From JAOARY01 sp045345765 (lineage in GTDB: Bacteria > Bacillota > Clostridia > Peptostreptococcales > Peptostreptococcaceae), in contig CP148265.1 of NCBI GenBank assembly GCA_045345765.1, positions 992,001 through 1,056,000 of the forward strand: a stretch of DNA of 64,000 nucleotides, given 5' to 3'. The notes beneath the pieces are model-generated. The model saw only the letters and a program-made list of their open reading frames with translations, had not been told where the DNA came from and did not search any database. The position numbers and the translations under genes are program-made. This document shows positions 61,123-64,000 of the stretch, piece after piece; positions within the stretch are counted from its first letter, which is position 1; each line of letters opens with the position of its first letter.

Positions 61123-62568
61123 TTATTTATTTAATTCATTATCTGTAGATATAAATTCTTCATCAGACCTTATCTCTTCTTGCATTAATATAGGTTGTAA
61201 TTTAAATTCATCAATTGAATCTTCTTTCTCAAAATTTAATTCTTCTCTTTCATCTTTTATATCAACTTCATCTTCCAATCTAAGTTTTTCTATTATCGCT
61301 TCTTTTAAATCCTTTTTTATATTTAATAATTCAAAATCAGTAATTTGAGCATCCAACTCATCTTCATTTTCTATATCTTCCAAAATAATATCTGATTCTT
61401 CGCCTCTTGCTTCTCTATTTATAAGTTCATCTTCTGTAAGCGGAACAGCGTCATATGCATCCATATCTGTAAAAGTTCCATCAGAAGTCTTAAATTTACC
61501 TTCTGATATAGAACCAAAATCAGTCTTACATATTCTTGATAGTACCCATCTTACATTACTCTCTCCAAATTCATTTATCATCCAATCAAAATCCCATTTT
61601 CCATAACCATTTATATCTCTATGAAGATATTGTTGTAATATATCTTCCTTAGCATCCAATCCATTGTTATTTCCAAAAGTAAATGTCTCCCAAGGTCTAT
61701 TAGTAGGATGGTCATTTCTTGCATTTCCACCCCATCTTAAAAATCCATCAAATGTCACATCATAAGTCATATACATATTTATCTTATATGGAGTACTTGC
61801 ATCTTGTTTGAACACGGTAAGTCTTATAAGTCTTTTATGCTTTCCTGGAACTGTTGCAACATATTGCTGATGTTGTACCAAAGAATTTGTTTCACCATCT
61901 GTTTCATTCCATCCTTGAGTTGCACTAAATTCAGCTGTTATTGTTGTTTTATTTCCCATTATTCCAACATCAAATTTATATTCATTTGCAATCCCTATTT
62001 TTTCGCTAAATGAATAATTATCTGTCTTTGACCAACTAGTAGACGAATTATAAGTAAAATCAACAACCGCACTATCTTCATAATCAGATCTATTTTTTGC
62101 ATAACCAGTAACAGATGTTAATGGTTTTAAATCCTCTATTTGAGATTTTCCAAGTTCTAAACTTTCTCCATCCATATAGAATTTAACATTATCAATTGTC
62201 ATCTTAAGTCTTTCTCCTGCTCTATATCCAGAAGAATATGGATCATTAGAATTATAATGAGCCTTTAATTCAAATGTATCATTATCAATCATCTTAAAAT
62301 CAAAATCTTCTCCAACATATTTAGCTCTTGTTCCTCCACACCATCCAAAGCCCATATAATGCGCTAAGTACGCCAACGGTTTATAAAAATCTTCATCTTG
62401 TATTATATCCGCTTTTAATGAAACTTCATCATAAAAAGGATAATATTTTTTGCCACCGTTATAAATATCATCATACGTTGCATTTGATACTGTAGGCATA
62501 AAACTAAATACCTGCATTACCACTAAAAAACCAACTCCAAATTTTTTCAAACAACTACTAAACCCCAT
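61123..62568 (-). CDS. Aerolysin/alpha-toxin-family pore-forming toxin
   Basis: 481 residues with a signal peptide (about 1-30, ending VSNA). LKADIIQDEDF, AHYMGFGWCGGTRAKYVG, NSNDPYSSGYRAGERL and DNVKFYMDGESLELG follow C. septicum alpha toxin closely. The barrel domain has STSWSKTDNYSFSEKIGI, TTITAEFSATQGWNETDGE, and FDGFLRWGGNARNDHPTNRP as in aerolysin. No N-terminal aerolysin lobe 1, as in alpha toxin. R385-E-A-R388 just before an acidic ~93-residue tail is a plausible furin-type activation site. Expected action: secreted protoxin that binds GPI-anchored proteins, oligomerises and forms a beta-barrel pore (family knowledge). Confidence 0.93.
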   Translation of the reverse strand: MGFSSCLKKFGVGFLVVMQVFSFMPTVSNATYDDIYNGGKKYYPFYDEVSLKADIIQDEDFYKPLAYLAHYMGFGWCGGTRAKYVGEDFDFKMIDNDTFELKAHYNSNDPYSSGYRAGERLKMTIDNVKFYMDGESLELGKSQIEDLKPLTSVTGYAKNRSDYEDSAVVDFTYNSSTSWSKTDNYSFSEKIGIANEYKFDVGIMGNKTTITAEFSATQGWNETDGETNSLVQHQQYVATVPGKHKRLIRLTVFKQDASTPYKINMYMTYDVTFDGFLRWGGNARNDHPTNRPWETFTFGNNNGLDAKEDILQQYLHRDINGYGKWDFDWMINEFGESNVRWVLSRICKTDFGSISEGKFKTSDGTFTDMDAYDAVPLTEDELINREARGEESDIILEDIENEDELDAQITDFELLNIKKDLKEAIIEKLRLEDEVDIKDEREELNFEKEDSIDEFKLQPILMQEEIRSDEEFISTDNELNK

Positions 62569-62716
62569 AAAAACAGCCTCCTAAATTATTATTGTGATTT
62601 TTTTAGTAAATTTTAAGATTTATATATATCTCTCTACAATTAATAATATAATTTAGTGCGGTAATATGATAAGTCCTATTTTTTGAATTTTTCAAATATT
62701 ATATATATTTTTTATA

Positions 62717-63352
62717 TTACAATTTCATCTTTTCTAATTCTTCAATAGCATCCTCTCTATTATTTACAGCTAATTTAGAATATATTGAACTTATATAATT
62801 TTTTACAGTCCCTAACTTTAAATTTAATAATTTTGCAATCTCTCTATTACTATAATTACTCAGCATCAAATTTATAATTTGAACTTCTCTATTTGAAAAA
62901 TCTATGCTTTCTTTTATTAAAATATCATAGTCTAAAATTTCTCTTGCTAATAATTTAGTTATATTAAAATCAATTATATTTTTTGATTTATTTAAAAGTC
63001 TTATTGATTCTATTAAATTATTACAAACTACGTTTTTAAGTAAATATCCATCAACACCACAATTTAAAACTTTTGCTATGCATTTTACATCCAAAAAATT
63101 AGTAAGTATTAGTATTTTTATATTTTCATATCTTTTTTTCATATCTTTTATAAATTGTATATTTTCATTAAAATTTTTTTCTATATCTAAAATTATAATA
63201 TTTGGTTCTAATTTTTTTGTATCTAAGTACGCATCATTTATATTACTACATAAAGAAATTACATCAATATCTTCTTGAGTTTCTAATACATATTTAACAC
63301 TTTTAGCTATTAACTTTTGGCTATCAGATATCAAAATTCTTATTTTTTTCAA
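62717..63352 (-). CDS. NarL/FixJ-family response regulator (LuxR-type HTH), orphan
   Basis: 211 residues. A receiver domain starts RILISDSQKLIAKSVKYVL, with phospho-acceptor Asp in IIILDIEKN, ILTNF and the K of LLKNVV. The LuxR-type HTH (about 145-205) contains FSNREVQIINLMLSNYSNREIAKLLNL, split as FSNREVQIINLML and SNREIAKLLNLKLGTVKNYI. The acidic pocket is D-S and not D-D. No histidine kinase lies in the window. It is immediately upstream of the toxin genes on the same strand, so toxin control is a reasonable guess but not shown. Confidence 0.88.
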   Translation of the reverse strand: MKKIRILISDSQKLIAKSVKYVLETQEDIDVISLCSNINDAYLDTKKLEPNIIILDIEKNFNENIQFIKDMKKRYENIKILILTNFLDVKCIAKVLNCGVDGYLLKNVVCNNLIESIRLLNKSKNIIDFNITKLLAREILDYDILIKESIDFSNREVQIINLMLSNYSNREIAKLLNLKLGTVKNYISSIYSKLAVNNREDAIEELEKMKL

Positions 63353-63837
63353 CTCTATCTCCCCTTTAAAAATTGTTTTTCTACATTGTTTATTTATATA
63401 TTTTTTGAAATCGTTTTCTTATTTCTAACAAATACCCATTTTTTTATATTTTCTAACTAATACAGGTGGTTTAATCCGAATAATCCACATTTAATTATAG
63501 GAATAATAAAATCAATTGTCAAAATATAAATAATTACTAAATATATATTTTATTATTTTTTTTATTCTAAAAAAATATTCCATAATGTATTTAAAAGAAT
63601 ATTTAATAAAAATAAATATTAAAAAATAATATTAAGAAATTAAATCGCCAATAAATTTTATAATTAATAATTTTTATCAATTATAAAAAAATGAACTTGA
63701 ATACAATAAAAAATTATCTAAATGACTTATTTTTTTATATAATAATTCTTTTATAGTTTTTTATTTTTTTATTTTTAAAATTATTTTTATAAATTTATAA
63801 AATTTATGATTTAATATATTTTTTCCGGGAATAATCT
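63353..63837. other. Long AT-rich intergenic region
   Basis: About 490 bp of nearly pure A/T sequence between divergent genes, with no open frame I would support. It should contain the promoters of the response regulator and the edge gene. Confidence 0.4.
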
Positions 63838-63923
63838 TTATTACAAGTTAGTATTATTTTTACATTAAAGTATTAAATATTCTTTTTGAATGTTTTTATG
63901 TAAAAATATTAATACTTGTAATT
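63838..63923 (+). promoter_or_regulatory. Long inverted repeat in the leader of the edge gene
   Basis: TTACAAGTTAGTATTATTTT and (inverted) TTACAAGTATTAATATTTTT form an imperfect stem of about 25 bp with a ~25-base loop, ending 27 bases before the ATG. It could be an operator, a leader RNA structure or an mRNA stabiliser. Confidence 0.5.
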
Positions 63924-63950
63924 TAACAATTATTTTAGGAGGTTTTTATT

Positions 63951-64000
63951 ATGTCGAAGAAATTTAATCGTATGTGTTCACTGTTTACTATGTCTGTTTT
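63951..64000 (+). CDS. Start of a gene cut by the right edge, probable signal peptide
   Basis: AGGAGG (63938-63943) then ATG at 63951; MSKKFNRMCSLFTMSV reads to the window end. Two basic residues followed by a hydrophobic run suggest a secreted protein. The family cannot be determined from 16 residues. Confidence 0.6.
   Translation, partial: MSKKFNRMCSLFTMSV

Noticed and set aside
57800..63352. VirR-type boxes upstream of the toxin genes
   Set aside because: I found no pair of CCAGTT-N-CAC-like sites in either upstream region.
63353..63950. Cyclic di-GMP riboswitch before the edge gene, considered because the window has GGDEF-EAL and HD-GYP genes
   Set aside because: The conserved GEMM core was not found; only a long AT-rich imperfect inverted repeat is present.

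Overview
This is a very AT-rich (about a quarter GC by eye) Gram-positive chromosome segment, most likely from an anaerobic Clostridia species. The evidence is strong AGGAGG ribosome binding sites, a reverse rubrerythrin, methyl-accepting chemotaxis proteins, YcbA/YcbB-type two-component genes, a ThiT transporter under a TPP riboswitch, and two secreted proteins whose closest match I recognise is Clostridium septicum alpha toxin. Most genes lie on the minus strand. I cannot name the species.

Layout. 1-5.8 kb: two paralogous secreted stalk-domain proteins (the first cut by the window edge) either side of a divergent MarR regulator/nitroreductase pair with a paired operator, plus a small membrane protein. 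6-11 kb: a dicarboxylate/amino-acid symporter with a YcbA/YcbB-like two-component system and an unusual MBL-fold protein. 11-17 kb: a chemoreceptor and a MacAB-type export operon. 16.9-19.8 kb: two tandem WG-repeat lipoproteins. 19.8-21.3 kb: a nitroreductase and a reverse rubrerythrin with two PerR/Fur-like boxes. 21.2-28.4 kb: a 7.1-kb accessory island bounded by a perfect 70-bp direct repeat of the rubrerythrin 3' end. It carries a four-gene restriction-modification system with the composition and order I recall for LlaJI (two 5mC methyltransferases, an McrB-like AAA+ subunit and an McrC-like nuclease), together with ISL3 and IS1182 remnants. A decayed IS1182-family element follows (28.4-30.3 kb).

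30-45.8 kb is a core-like stretch: chemoreceptor, HD-GYP protein with a degenerate HD motif, ThiT with TPP riboswitch, an eight-gene Mrp/Mbh-type cation/proton antiporter operon without hydrogenase genes, a group II PLP decarboxylase, hisS, a periplasmic-binding-domain histidine kinase and a GGDEF-EAL protein. 46-48.6 kb holds an opine-dehydrogenase-like gene and an eight-tRNA operon (Glu-Val-Asp-Thr-Tyr-Leu-Gly-Lys). 49-51.5 kb holds a TetR regulator, an alpha/beta hydrolase and a GNAT acetyltransferase.

51.5-64 kb is the most unusual part. Four genes encode five copies of an unrecognised two-module extracytoplasmic unit, with a DUF1361 membrane protein on the opposite strand. Next come two paralogous aerolysin/alpha-toxin-family pore-forming proteins, an orphan NarL-type response regulator, and the start of another gene cut by the right edge. 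One toxin keeps a dibasic RxxR activation-like site and the aerolysin-like RWGGNA loop; the other has lost both, and both carry long acidic C-terminal tails. No integrase, CRISPR array or rRNA was seen.
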